A stretch of DNA of 64,000 bases from assembly GCA_002491905.1 (NCBI GenBank), contig DKWV01000053.1:1-64000 (forward strand), given 5' to 3'. The position numbers and the translations under genes were made by a program. Of this stretch, positions 54,556 through 62,884 are shown piece after piece; the stretch's first letter is position 1, and every line of letters begins with the position of its first letter. The notes below the pieces were generated by a model. The model had not been told where the DNA came from, ran no database searches, and saw nothing but the letters and a program-made list of their open reading frames with translations. Source of the DNA: Lachnospiraceae bacterium UBA7143 (GTDB lineage: Bacteria; Bacillota; Clostridia; Lachnospirales; Lachnospiraceae).

Positions 54556-55938
54556 TTACCCTGATATTAATTTCTTTTCACTCTCTCTGCCCTGACGGAT
54601 AAGCGGATTGCTCCAGAATGCCCACAAAAGCTCCATATCCATAAAAGCCCAGATCACCGGCTCACAGAAAATCACCGCCATATACTGAAACTGCGGTATC
54701 AGAAACGCCACAAACAGATATTTCCCGATCAGCTCAATCACACTGGAAACTACGGGAAGTATCTTGTTACCGATGCTCTGCAGGGCAAACCGGGTAGGGT
54801 TGAGCAGCCCAAGAATCATCAGACAGGGCGCCACCACCCGCAGATACAGCGCGCCGTTTTCAATCACCACCGTCTCCGAGGACCCGGATAGAAGCCGCAC
54901 CATCGTCGGAGCAAGAGGAATGGTAAACAGCGTGATTCCCGTCGTCAGTACCACGCCGCACAAGTAAGAATACTTTACCGCCCTGCGGATTCTCCCTATC
55001 TGACCAGCACCGTAGTTTTGCGCCACAAAGGTGCTGAGTGTCTGGCTGATCGCTATATAGGGCATCATCAGTAGACTAAACAGCTTTCTGGCCGCCACAT
55101 GCCCCGCGATCACCAGATAGCCCAGACCGTTGATGCCGGACTGTAAAACGGCCGTGCCCGCACTGACGATACTGCTCATAATTGCCATAGAGAAACCCTG
55201 CGCCAGCATCTCCCGATACAGTTCCTTATCCCGGACAAAGTGCACCCGCCCAGGAATCAGGATTCCCGCCTTTTTCCAAATGTAAAACAGACAGGCAAGC
55301 ACCGATACGCCCTGGGCAATCACCGTAGCCACCGCCGCGCCCTGCACGCCCATATGTAACTGCGTGATAAAAAACAAATCCAGAACGATATTTAACAGCG
55401 AAGACAAAATCAAAAAGACCAAAGGCATCACACTGTTTCCGATGGCCCGCAGCAGTCCCGCACACAGGTTGTAGGCAAACATCACCCCGATGAACAACGT
55501 AATCGTAGAAATATAGGCATATGCCTGCCCGATAATCTCCGTCGGTGTATTCAAAACCTCCAAAAAAGGATAGAGAATAAAGCGCACCGCCACGGTAATC
55601 ATCGCCGTGGTAACGACACCGATCACAAGGGACGCCGCCACGGAGCGTTTCAGATAGTCCGTATCACCGCTGCCGAAGCTTCTGGCGGTTACTATTGCCA
55701 GTCCGTTGCCAATCCCCAGCGCAAATCCCATCAGAAGATCGTAAATTGCTCCCGCCGCACCCATAGCCGCCAGCGCCTCATCCCCCAGCGTATGCCCGAT
55801 AATCACGGTATCCATAGTATTGTAGAGCTGTTGGAATACAGCGGAAAAGAAAAGCGGAACCGCAAATACAAGCATTGCCTTCAGAATCGGCCCGTGCAGC
55901 AGATCCACCTCAAACTTCTTCTGTGTCATGGCTTTCAT
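54556..55938 (-). CDS. MATE family efflux transporter
   Basis: The 460-residue protein has 12 membrane helices in two MATE halves: AVPLFFSAVFQQLYNTMDTV and HVAARKLFSLLMMPYIAISQ with TLSTFVAQNYGAGQ. It belongs to a different MATE branch from the one at 7188-8540. ATG 55938 follows AAAGGA; a GTG 24 bases upstream would overlap the cupin gene. Substrates are likely cationic drugs or metabolites, unspecified. Confidence 0.92.
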   Translation of the reverse strand: MKAMTQKKFEVDLLHGPILKAMLVFAVPLFFSAVFQQLYNTMDTVIIGHTLGDEALAAMGAAGAIYDLLMGFALGIGNGLAIVTARSFGSGDTDYLKRSVAASLVIGVVTTAMITVAVRFILYPFLEVLNTPTEIIGQAYAYISTITLFIGVMFAYNLCAGLLRAIGNSVMPLVFLILSSLLNIVLDLFFITQLHMGVQGAAVATVIAQGVSVLACLFYIWKKAGILIPGRVHFVRDKELYREMLAQGFSMAIMSSIVSAGTAVLQSGINGLGYLVIAGHVAARKLFSLLMMPYIAISQTLSTFVAQNYGAGQIGRIRRAVKYSYLCGVVLTTGITLFTIPLAPTMVRLLSGSSETVVIENGALYLRVVAPCLMILGLLNPTRFALQSIGNKILPVVSSVIELIGKYLFVAFLIPQFQYMAVIFCEPVIWAFMDMELLWAFWSNPLIRQGRESEKKLISG

Positions 55939-55958
55939 CTTGTCGCATTTCCTTTCAC

Positions 55959-56288
55959 TCACTGCTCCGGCACTATAGCATAAAACTCAATCACCTCACC
56001 GCTCTCATTGCGCAGGCTGTGGCTGTGTCCCTTCGGGCAGTAATGGCAGCATCCGGCAGACAGCGTCTCCCTGCCGTCGTCATAGAGAACCTCTCCCGTC
56101 CCCTTTAACATGAAAATGATCTCACTGTTGGTCTCATGGGTATGTACGCCGATCGTTGCTCCCGGCTCTAAAGATGCCCGCATGATTTTGCACGACCCGT
56201 CTGTGTACATATGTGTCTTAAACTGTTTCTCCCCACCTTTAAAGTTGGGAAGTACCTGTTCCTCGATCGCATCGAAATCCAATATCAT
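55959..56288 (-). CDS. Single-domain cupin protein
   Basis: The 109-residue protein is a small cupin. The two motifs are GATIGVHTHETNSEIIFMLKG and AGCCHYCPKGHSHSLRN, which supply His and Glu ligands for a metal. Its stop lies 21 bases before the MATE start, so it may share that transcript. The ligand is unknown. Confidence 0.88.
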   Translation of the reverse strand: MILDFDAIEEQVLPNFKGGEKQFKTHMYTDGSCKIMRASLEPGATIGVHTHETNSEIIFMLKGTGEVLYDDGRETLSAGCCHYCPKGHSHSLRNESGEVIEFYAIVPEQ

Positions 56289-56412
56289 TCTTCCTGATAC
56301 CTCCTGCTTATTTTTCTCTCTTTTACTATACTATCCCGCCTGCCGAAACGCAAGCAAAAAGCATACGGCGCGCTGAGCGATCGGTCATGATCCTCGTCAA
56401 AAAATTTACTGT

Positions 56413-56441
56413 TTGACAAAAAGAATCGTCAATGTTAGAAT
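56413..56441 (+). promoter_or_regulatory. Promoter of the ABC-F resistance gene
   Basis: A perfect TTGACA (56413-56418) and TAGAAT (56436-56441) are separated by 17 bases. Transcription should begin just before the attenuator stem, leaving an approximately 270-base leader. Confidence 0.8.
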
Positions 56442-56454
56442 GACTTTATCTTTG

Positions 56455-56583
56455 AAGAGAGAGGTGAAAGGATGAAGAGATAATCTACTTTTGATTGCAT
56501 GAAGGTTTTTGACGTGTGGAAATTTGTTTCCATGCTGTTTCATGCCGCCAAAAGTGGATTATATTCCCGCCACCTCTCTTTTT
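56455..56583 (+). promoter_or_regulatory. Attenuator/terminator leader of the ABC-F gene
   Basis: Almost the whole leader folds into one nested hairpin. The outer stem pairs 56455-56466 with 56571-56582 (GAGAGGTG with CACCTCTC), then a 14-bp stem pairs 56480-56493 with 56549-56562. A 7-bp stem pairs 56497-56503 with 56539-56545, and a TGGAAA/TTTCCA tip is at 56517-56532. A T5 run follows, so the fold is a terminator. The outer stem also hides the ribosome binding site of a three-codon leader ORF. Ribosome-stalling antibiotics would be expected to open it, as in other ABC-F genes. Confidence 0.75.
56472..56483 (+). CDS. Three-codon leader ORF (Met-Lys-Arg)
   Basis: ATG AAG AGA TAA follows GAGGTGAAAG within the outer stem of the attenuator. 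Such minimal leader ORFs let a stalled ribosome change RNA folding. A second open frame of 47 codons starts at 56499 (MKVFDVWKFV), but it has no ribosome binding site and mostly follows the hairpin. Confidence 0.45.
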   Translation: MKR

Positions 56584-56720
56584 GTGTGCATTGCTTTTTC
56601 TTGGTAACAAAGCACCTTACACTTTCCCTGCAAAAGAGGTGATCGGGCATGTAATGGAACTTTCCGGCGGCGGACGGTTCTTTTTTATTGTAAAAGAACC
56701 CGTAGAAGGGAGAGATGCTT

Positions 56721-58247
56721 ATGTCACAGATCAATGTAACGAATCTGACGTTTTCCTATGAGGGAAGCTTCGATGATATTTTCGAGAACGTCTCCTTTTC
56801 CATCGACACCGACTGGAAACTGGGCTTTATCGGGCGCAACGGAAAGGGCAAAACCACTTTCCTGCGCCTGCTCACAGGAGGCTATGCCTATCAGGGTTCC
56901 ATAAGCGCCAGCGTCTCCTTTGATTACTTCCCCTACCCCATCACCGATGCGCAAAAAAAGCGCCCTGCCTCCAATTTTCTGGAAGAGCTGAAAACGGGAT
57001 GCGAGGAATGGCGGGTGATCTGCGAGCTGGCGCAGCTCGGGGAGGATGCGGAGCTCCTTTACCGTCCTTTTCGGACACTGAGCTTCGGGGAACAGACCAA
57101 AGTGCTTCTTTCCGTTTTGTTCTCCGGCGAAAATGAATTTCTTCTGATCGACGAGCCCACAAACCATCTGGACCAGGAATCCAGAGCGGTCGTAAAAGAC
57201 TATCTGACCGCCAAAAAAGGCTTTATTCTGGTGTCCCATGACCGGGATCTGTTAGACGCCTGCATCGACCATGTACTTGTGTTAAACAGGAAGACCATTG
57301 ACGTGCAGGGCGGCAATTTCTCCGTCTGGTGGGATAATAAGCAGAGAAAGGACCAGTTCGCCCTCTCTGAAAATGAAAAACATATAAAGGAAATCAGGAC
57401 GCTGAGGCAGGCAGCCAGACGCACTGCCGAGTGGGCCGACAAAAATGAGCGCACCAAGATCGGCTATGATCCCATTGAGGAGCATGACCGCTGCAAGGGC
57501 ACAAGAGCTTATATCGGCGCAAAAACCAAGAAAATGCAGAGCCGGGTAACCCAGATGAAACAGCGGATTGACCGGGAAATCAAGGAAAAAGAGGGGCTGC
57601 TGCAGGATCTGGAAAAGCCCGTGGATTTGAAATTGACGCCCCTCTCCCACCACAAAGACAGGCTTGTATCTATTCGGGACTACGGCCTGCAGTACGCGGA
57701 AACAGAACATCCCGTCTTCACAGACGTGACATTTGATATCCACAGCGGAGACCGGATTGCCCTGCACGGCGAAAACGGCTGCGGAAAATCCACACTCATA
57801 AAAGTGATTCTTCAAAAGGCCGGATTTGCTGTCCCCGACATGACATTCGCGGAGGAGGGCATCTGCGAAACCGCCTCGGGACTCGCGATCTCCTATATCA
57901 GTCAGGATACCTCCGGGCTGACAGGCGGCATCTCGGATTTCTGCGAGCGGAAAAACCTAGACCAGAGCCTGTTTTGCGCTGTGTTAAGACAGCTTGATTT
58001 TGAGCGGGTACAGTTTGTGAAAAACATGGAGGACTACTCCGAGGGACAAAAGAAAAAAGTACTGCTGGCGGCAAGCCTGCTGACTCCCGCCCACCTTTAT
58101 ATCTGGGATGAACCGTTAAACTATATCGACGTTTTCTCCCGGATGCAGATCGAGAAACTGCTTTTGGAATATGGGCCGACGCTTCTCTTTGTGGAGCACG
58201 ACGTGCGGTTCCGGGAAAAAGTGGCGACAAAGATTGTGAGACTGTAA
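56721..58247 (+). CDS. Lsa-family ABC-F ribosomal protection protein
   Basis: The 508-residue protein has two ABC domains and no membrane helices, as in ABC-F factors. First domain: Walker A GRNGKGKTT, signature LSFGEQTK, Walker B FLLIDEPTNHLD. Second domain: Walker A GENGCGKST, signature YSEGQKKKVLLAASLL, Walker B LYIWDEPLNYID. The charged linker between them (about 195-310) reaches the ribosomal peptidyl transferase centre. Lsa-type members give resistance to lincosamides, streptogramin A and pleuromutilins. ATG 56721 follows GGGAGA. Its leader attenuator supports drug-inducible expression. The exact drug range cannot be read from sequence. Confidence 0.9.
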   Translation: MSQINVTNLTFSYEGSFDDIFENVSFSIDTDWKLGFIGRNGKGKTTFLRLLTGGYAYQGSISASVSFDYFPYPITDAQKKRPASNFLEELKTGCEEWRVICELAQLGEDAELLYRPFRTLSFGEQTKVLLSVLFSGENEFLLIDEPTNHLDQESRAVVKDYLTAKKGFILVSHDRDLLDACIDHVLVLNRKTIDVQGGNFSVWWDNKQRKDQFALSENEKHIKEIRTLRQAARRTAEWADKNERTKIGYDPIEEHDRCKGTRAYIGAKTKKMQSRVTQMKQRIDREIKEKEGLLQDLEKPVDLKLTPLSHHKDRLVSIRDYGLQYAETEHPVFTDVTFDIHSGDRIALHGENGCGKSTLIKVILQKAGFAVPDMTFAEEGICETASGLAISYISQDTSGLTGGISDFCERKNLDQSLFCAVLRQLDFERVQFVKNMEDYSEGQKKKVLLAASLLTPAHLYIWDEPLNYIDVFSRMQIEKLLLEYGPTLLFVEHDVRFREKVATKIVRL

Positions 58248-58259
58248 CTACAGTCTCAC
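58236..58259. repeat. Inverted repeat spanning convergent stop codons
   Basis: GTGAGACTGT/ACAGTCTCAC form a perfect 10-bp stem with loop AACT, covering the stop codons of the ABC-F gene and the coiled-coil gene. No T run follows on either strand, so termination here would be weak. Confidence 0.5.
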
Positions 58260-58859
58260 ATCAAACGGTGTATATCCCTCAGGTATCCCTGCCGCATCGG
58301 CCACTTCTTTTTCCGCCGCCTCCGCCGCAGCGGCAGCCTCCGCGACTTCCTCCGCGGACAGCTCCGTATTCTCAGGCAGCGCTTCTTCGAGCTCCTGAGT
58401 TGTCTCCTGCGCAGATTCCGCCGTCAGCTCCTCGACAGCCTTCTCGAGTTCGTCCATGACCTCCTCGAGTTCGCCGCCATCTTCGATGCCCAGCGCTTCT
58501 TTGGCCATCTCTTCCAGACGCTCTTCCGGGGTCTTGGGCTCCATCTTATCAACTGCATCGGCAATCTTTTCTCCCTGTTCCGTGGACTCATCCAGAATGT
58601 GGAACATCTGCTCCTGATTGTATGCCGCCTTCACCGATGCAATCTGGTCCTCGTAGGACTGGTACATTTTCAGTTTCTCGGCGATTTCTTCCACGCTTCC
58701 GCAGGAGACCTTTTTCAGATTTTCCTTCTGCTTTTCAAAAAATTCCACCTGCTTCTGTGTCTGTTCCTGTCTCTCCAGCCTGTCCTGCGTGCTCTTTAAC
58801 ATACCTGCAGAGTTCATTCTGCGCAAAATGCCGCTGGTCTGGTCCCATGAAATATTCAT
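58248..58859 (-). CDS. Coiled-coil protein of unknown function
   Basis: The 203-residue protein is soluble and strongly acidic in its second half. Residues about 20-75 are basic and coiled-coil-like (QDRLERQEQTQKQVEFFEKQ). Residues about 105-190 are rich in Glu and Ala and end PEGYTPFDVRL. It resembles uncharacterised Lachnospiraceae proteins, but no named domain is recognised. It starts near 58859 and is convergent with the ABC-F gene with no intervening base. Confidence 0.7.
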   Translation of the reverse strand: MNISWDQTSGILRRMNSAGMLKSTQDRLERQEQTQKQVEFFEKQKENLKKVSCGSVEEIAEKLKMYQSYEDQIASVKAAYNQEQMFHILDESTEQGEKIADAVDKMEPKTPEERLEEMAKEALGIEDGGELEEVMDELEKAVEELTAESAQETTQELEEALPENTELSAEEVAEAAAAAEAAEKEVADAAGIPEGYTPFDVRL

Positions 58860-59051
58860 AAACGCTAACCGCCTTTCTCCGCAATCCGTTTCTGTTTTCA
58901 GTTATTTCTTATTTCGGTAAGCGGCGTTTATTTCTAAAGATATTCTGTCACCAACGACCTCTTTTTCGTCATGGATGGAAAATCTTTCCGACTTAATCAA
59001 CTATTTGTATTTGGGAAAAAGGAGCCGCTCCTGATACCCGCAAGACAGTGC

Positions 59052-59076
59052 GGGCAGGATGGCAACTATCCTGCCC
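59052..59076 (-). terminator. Hairpin after the TOPRIM-like gene
   Basis: A perfect 9-bp stem GGGCAGGAT/ATCCTGCCC with a seven-base loop lies 11 bases after the stop. T residues precede rather than follow it on the minus strand, so termination strength is uncertain. Confidence 0.45.
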
Positions 59077-59087
59077 CAAAAAATTCT

Positions 59088-59681
59088 TTACTTTATAGCT
59101 ACACCGAGAATCTTATACAAAGGATTCAACTGGTTCTTTACTGCATCCGTTATCTTTTCCATATCCAGATGCTCTATCATCCCATTGCTTTTTATTCCTT
59201 TGTAATAGACCTTATTAGCCTGCTTATATAATCGCTGAAGTTTTTCATACCCACTCTTCCCGGATACTTTCGTTTTCTTTTTTAGCCGAAGGAACGAAAT
59301 AATACTATCTACATCATACAGGAACCAATCTTCTATACAGTGCCTTGCCTCAACATGTATTACTTGGGCTACACCATTTTCAATTAAAGCTTTTTCTACT
59401 TCTTCCCATCTTACAGGAGGCTTTGGTGAAAACTCAAAGACATCTGTGTCTCTGCATAAAGCAACTGTAAATACACATTCATCTTCATATTTGGGTTTAA
59501 TTTCCTTTACAAATTTTCTGACTACTTCATTTTTAAATCCACCGATTCCTTTGATGCATTTATATTCAATATTTGTATCAAACCTCCCTTTTGGATGATG
59601 ATTCCTTGCATTGACGACTACCCGTTTATAAAATTCCACTTCAGTCTCACCTTCTACAAACAATACCAGACATTTACTCAT
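59088..59681 (-). CDS. TOPRIM-like nuclease partner (RloB/DUF4276-like)
   Basis: The 197-residue protein has a TOPRIM-type pattern: CLVLFVEGETEVEFYKRVV supplies the catalytic Glu, and ALCRDTDVFEF supplies the acidic pair. HVEARHCIEDWFLYD resembles the Ile-Glu-x-Trp region of RloB/DUF4276-like proteins. No helicase or other domain is attached. It overlaps the preceding ATPase gene by eight bases, so the two are translationally coupled. Similar two-gene sets (OLD-like ATPase plus TOPRIM nuclease, AbiL-like) act in phage defence. ATG 59681 with GGAGTG upstream is preferred over GTG 59690. Confidence 0.75.
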   Translation of the reverse strand: MSKCLVLFVEGETEVEFYKRVVVNARNHHPKGRFDTNIEYKCIKGIGGFKNEVVRKFVKEIKPKYEDECVFTVALCRDTDVFEFSPKPPVRWEEVEKALIENGVAQVIHVEARHCIEDWFLYDVDSIISFLRLKKKTKVSGKSGYEKLQRLYKQANKVYYKGIKSNGMIEHLDMEKITDAVKNQLNPLYKILGVAIK

Positions 59682-60960
59682 GTATATCACACTCCAAATA
59701 ATCGTCCAGATTGTTTTCTGTATCCGCGAGCACTGAAAACAGATAATCTCCTATACTCATTTTAAATTCTGCGGCATCGTTTTCCAACTGTTTCTGTCCC
59801 GATTTCTTAAAGGTAAAAAATTCTGCAACTCCAGGCTGTCTATTCACACCTACATGTATCCATGCTGGCTCCAAATAGCTGATAATATATGGTGAGTGAC
59901 TTGTAATAATAACTTTACAGTCATCTAACAATTGACTGATAATCTGCATATATGCCTTGAAAAGTCCCGGATGAACAGAATTTTCGGGTTCTTCAATCGC
60001 TATTAACGAAATATTACTGATACCGGAAACAATAATTTTCGTCAGTATCATGAATACTCTTTTTGCCCCATCCGACATCATTGAAAAATTAACCGGGTTA
60101 GCCAAGTTTTTATCTTTGACAAACAGGACATAGATAAAATTTGAAAATATAAATGGTGCGTCATCAGGGATCTGTTCGCTTCCTGCAGCATTAATCTTAA
60201 AATTTTTTACAATTACATCTTCAATATCTGGAAACAGTTGAAAATAAACGTCTTTCAACAGCTCAAACTTATCCGGATTCTTTTTCTTTAAGTTGAATAT
60301 AATACGAGGAAGATTATCCGCATTAATCATCTCGTTTTCAAAATCTTTACGGATAATTGGGTCAGGCTGATAGAATCCCTTTGCATCCAGATTGTTTTCC
60401 ATGTACATTTTCATGCCGTTAATCTTATTAATAATCTCTATATAATAAATTTCATCATATGCCCTAAGTTTATTTAAAACAAGTTCTGATGCTTCCACTT
60501 TAATTCTGGAAGAACACCTGCCCGTCTCAGAACTTTTATAGAGGGCAAACTCTTTTGTTCTGTTTATAATTTGTGTATATTTTTGTCCTTTCCCATCCAA
60601 CTTGACTTTCAGATACTCCTGAACAATCTCTGGTGTATCATCCTCATTACACTGCCATAAAAACTCATAACCATACTGTATACGATACTCCTGCCCTGTA
60701 ACCTGTGTTAACGCCTCTACTTCAAACTTATAATTTCTGCCAGTCATCTTTCGGTTCATCGGTATGAGATTGGAATTAGCCATCATTTCCATCTTATCTT
60801 CAATAGATGCTTTGATAAAAGTTAAACCAAAATCAATACCCGATAATACATTAGATTTTCCAAAATTATTAAGCGCTACCAAAGCAGTAATGTTATCAAA
60901 AGTTATTTTTACTTCTGATAAATTCTTGAACCCATCTATCAATACAGCTTGTATCTTCAT
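59674..60960 (-). CDS. AAA-family ATPase, OLD/RloA-like
   Basis: The 428-residue protein has an SMC/OLD-type ATPase fold split by a large insertion. The N-terminal KIQAVLIDGFKNLSEVKITF leads to a Walker A with an altered glycine, VALNNFGKSNVLSGI. The C-terminal part has the signature-like MMSDGAKRVFMIL, Walker B SLIAIEEPENSVHPGL and the switch KVIITSHSPYIISYL. It lacks a fused TOPRIM domain, which is encoded by the next gene. ATG 60960 follows AAAGGAG. The pair is AT-rich compared with neighbours, suggesting acquisition as a cassette. Confidence 0.82.
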   Translation of the reverse strand: MKIQAVLIDGFKNLSEVKITFDNITALVALNNFGKSNVLSGIDFGLTFIKASIEDKMEMMANSNLIPMNRKMTGRNYKFEVEALTQVTGQEYRIQYGYEFLWQCNEDDTPEIVQEYLKVKLDGKGQKYTQIINRTKEFALYKSSETGRCSSRIKVEASELVLNKLRAYDEIYYIEIINKINGMKMYMENNLDAKGFYQPDPIIRKDFENEMINADNLPRIIFNLKKKNPDKFELLKDVYFQLFPDIEDVIVKNFKINAAGSEQIPDDAPFIFSNFIYVLFVKDKNLANPVNFSMMSDGAKRVFMILTKIIVSGISNISLIAIEEPENSVHPGLFKAYMQIISQLLDDCKVIITSHSPYIISYLEPAWIHVGVNRQPGVAEFFTFKKSGQKQLENDAAEFKMSIGDYLFSVLADTENNLDDYLECDIHE

Positions 60961-60993
60961 GACAGTATACTCCTTTCCCTTTATCATATTCAA

Positions 60994-61022
60994 ACTATAT
61001 CACTCCTTTTTTTGAAATGCAA
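60994..61022 (-). promoter_or_regulatory. Promoter of the ATPase-TOPRIM operon
   Basis: A minus-strand TTGCAT (complement of 61017-61022) and TATAGT (complement of 60994-60999) have a 17-base spacer and lie 33 bases before the ATPase start. The gap to 61284 is very AT-rich and also holds the divergent promoter listed next. Confidence 0.6.
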
Positions 61023-61183
61023 TAATTTTTTTCATATTTTATATAAATTATATCACATTATATTATATTCTATTCATTCAATGTATATTTTATAACTTTT
61101 TATTCTCGCCACAGTTTTGTGTAGTATATTCTCCCACGTTCTACTTACTACTTTATATTGTCAATTATCTGTCCATAGCTCCC

Positions 61184-61212
61184 TCGACAAAACCAAAGAG
61201 CTATAATATAAT
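61184..61212 (+). promoter_or_regulatory. Promoter of the rubredoxin-glutamate synthase gene
   Basis: TCGACA (61184-61189) and TATAAT (61207-61212) are separated by 17 bases. The leader to 61285 is about 65 bases with AAAAAGGAGG before the start. Confidence 0.6.
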
Positions 61213-61284
61213 TAAAATAATTCTATTTCAAAGATATGCTGTCTCTGCCACCATGCGGAGGAAAAGAAAAAGGAGGTATTTGCA

Positions 61285-62700
61285 ATGATCTACAAATGCA
61301 GTGTCTGTGGGTACGAATATGATGAGGAAAAGGAAGGCAGGCCCTTTTCCGAGCTGACAGAATGCCCTGTCTGCAAACAGCCGCCGGAGAAATTCAACGC
61401 TCTGGAGACGGAAAAGCCTGCCGCAGCCTACGCTGCTGCTGAGAATGGGACTGCCTGCACAAATGCCGGGAAACCGGACTTAAGCTACCCGAAGGAGACC
61501 CAAAAGACAGACAGCGATTACCGCTATTTTCATGAAATTCATGAGATGGCTGTCTCTGGGAAATCCGCAATTGAGGCAATGGGCACACAGATGAAGATGC
61601 CGAACTGGGACGACGTGCTGATACTCGGCGCACAGTTAAACCCGATGCCTTTAAACGAGCATGACGAGGTATCCTTACAGACCGTGATCGGGAAACACGC
61701 GAAAAAACCGATGACGCTTGCCATGCCGGTCTACATTTCCCACATGTCCTTCGGCGCCCTCTCCCGGGAGACAAAGATTGCGATGGCAAAGGGAAGCGCC
61801 GCCGTGGGAACAGCGATGTGCAGCGGGGAAGGCGGCGTTCTCCCGGAGGAAAAGGCGGCGGCCTGCAAGTACATATTTGAATATGTTCCCAATCTGTACA
61901 GCGTTACCGAGGAGAATCTGAAAACTTCCGATGCCATTGAAATCAAGATCGGTCAGGGCACGAAGCCGGGTATGGGCGGTCATCTGCCGGGCAGCAAGGT
62001 AACTCCTGAGATTGCCAAGATCCGTAATAAGCCGCTCGGGGAGGATGTCATCAGTCCCTCAAAGTTTCCCCGCATCAACAGTGCAGACGATTTAAAGGGA
62101 ATGGTAGCAGATCTGCGGATGCTGAGCGACGGCCGGCCCATCGGCATCAAGATTGCCGCCGGGCGAATTGAGAAAGATTTAGAATTTTGTGTGTATGCCG
62201 AACCCGATTTCATCACCATAGACGGCCGTGGAGGCGCAACAGGGGCTTCTCCTTCCATCATCCGGGATTCCACCAGCGTGCCGACCATCTATGCGCTCTA
62301 CCGCGCGAGAAAGTATCTCGACTCCGTCGGCTCGGATATTGACCTGGTCATCACAGGGGGCTTACGGGTATCCTCCGATTTTGCAAAGGCAATCGCCATG
62401 GGCGCAGACGCTGTCGCCGTCGCTTCTGCGGCAATGGTGGCTGCGGCATGCCAGCAGTACCGCATCTGCGGCAGCGGCATGTGCCCGGTGGGCGTAGCTA
62501 CCCAGGACGAAAAGCTGCGGGAAAGATTACACATCGACGCCGCAGCAAAGCGGGTGGAGAATTATCTGAAATGTTCCGCCGAAGAGTTAAAAACCTTTGC
62601 CCGGATCACCGGCAACACAGATATCCACGGATTATCTGTGGATGATCTGTGCACGATCAACAGGGAGATTTCGGAACACACCAATATCCCGCACGCATGA
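61285..62700 (+). CDS. Rubredoxin-fused glutamate synthase-like FMN protein
   Basis: The 471-residue protein starts with a rubredoxin-like iron site, MIYKCSVCGYEYDEEKEG with a second ECPVCKQPPEKF, for one iron held by four cysteines (about 5-42). The rest is the FMN-binding barrel of glutamate synthase large subunit (about 100-440): YISHMSFGALSRETKIAMAK, KIGQGTKPGMGGHLPG, DGRGGATGASPSII and ACQQYRICGSGMCPVGVATQ with the 3Fe-4S-like cysteines. It lacks the amidotransferase domain, so it is not a complete GltB. The likely role is an electron-transferring relative of unknown substrate. AAAGGAGG precedes ATG 61285. Confidence 0.9.
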   Translation: MIYKCSVCGYEYDEEKEGRPFSELTECPVCKQPPEKFNALETEKPAAAYAAAENGTACTNAGKPDLSYPKETQKTDSDYRYFHEIHEMAVSGKSAIEAMGTQMKMPNWDDVLILGAQLNPMPLNEHDEVSLQTVIGKHAKKPMTLAMPVYISHMSFGALSRETKIAMAKGSAAVGTAMCSGEGGVLPEEKAAACKYIFEYVPNLYSVTEENLKTSDAIEIKIGQGTKPGMGGHLPGSKVTPEIAKIRNKPLGEDVISPSKFPRINSADDLKGMVADLRMLSDGRPIGIKIAAGRIEKDLEFCVYAEPDFITIDGRGGATGASPSIIRDSTSVPTIYALYRARKYLDSVGSDIDLVITGGLRVSSDFAKAIAMGADAVAVASAAMVAAACQQYRICGSGMCPVGVATQDEKLRERLHIDAAAKRVENYLKCSAEELKTFARITGNTDIHGLSVDDLCTINREISEHTNIPHA

Positions 62701-62790
62701 AGCGCACAGTGAAAGCTGTGGTCCGCAAACCAATGCTTTCATTCTCCTTGAACGGTTTACGCTATCGCAATTTTCTACAGAGTAAAAAAT

Positions 62791-62836
62791 GGCCTCCGGA
62801 CATTTGCTGTATCAGCCAATTGCCGGAGGTCTTTTT
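62791..62836. terminator. Terminator after the glutamate synthase-like gene
   Basis: CCTCCGG pairs with CCGGAGG across a 23-base loop and is followed by TCTTTTT on the plus strand and preceded by an A run, so it may work in both directions between convergent genes. Confidence 0.75.
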
Positions 62837-62884
62837 CGTCTCTATTTCATAAAATATCTATCGTATGACACCGTTACCGACTTT

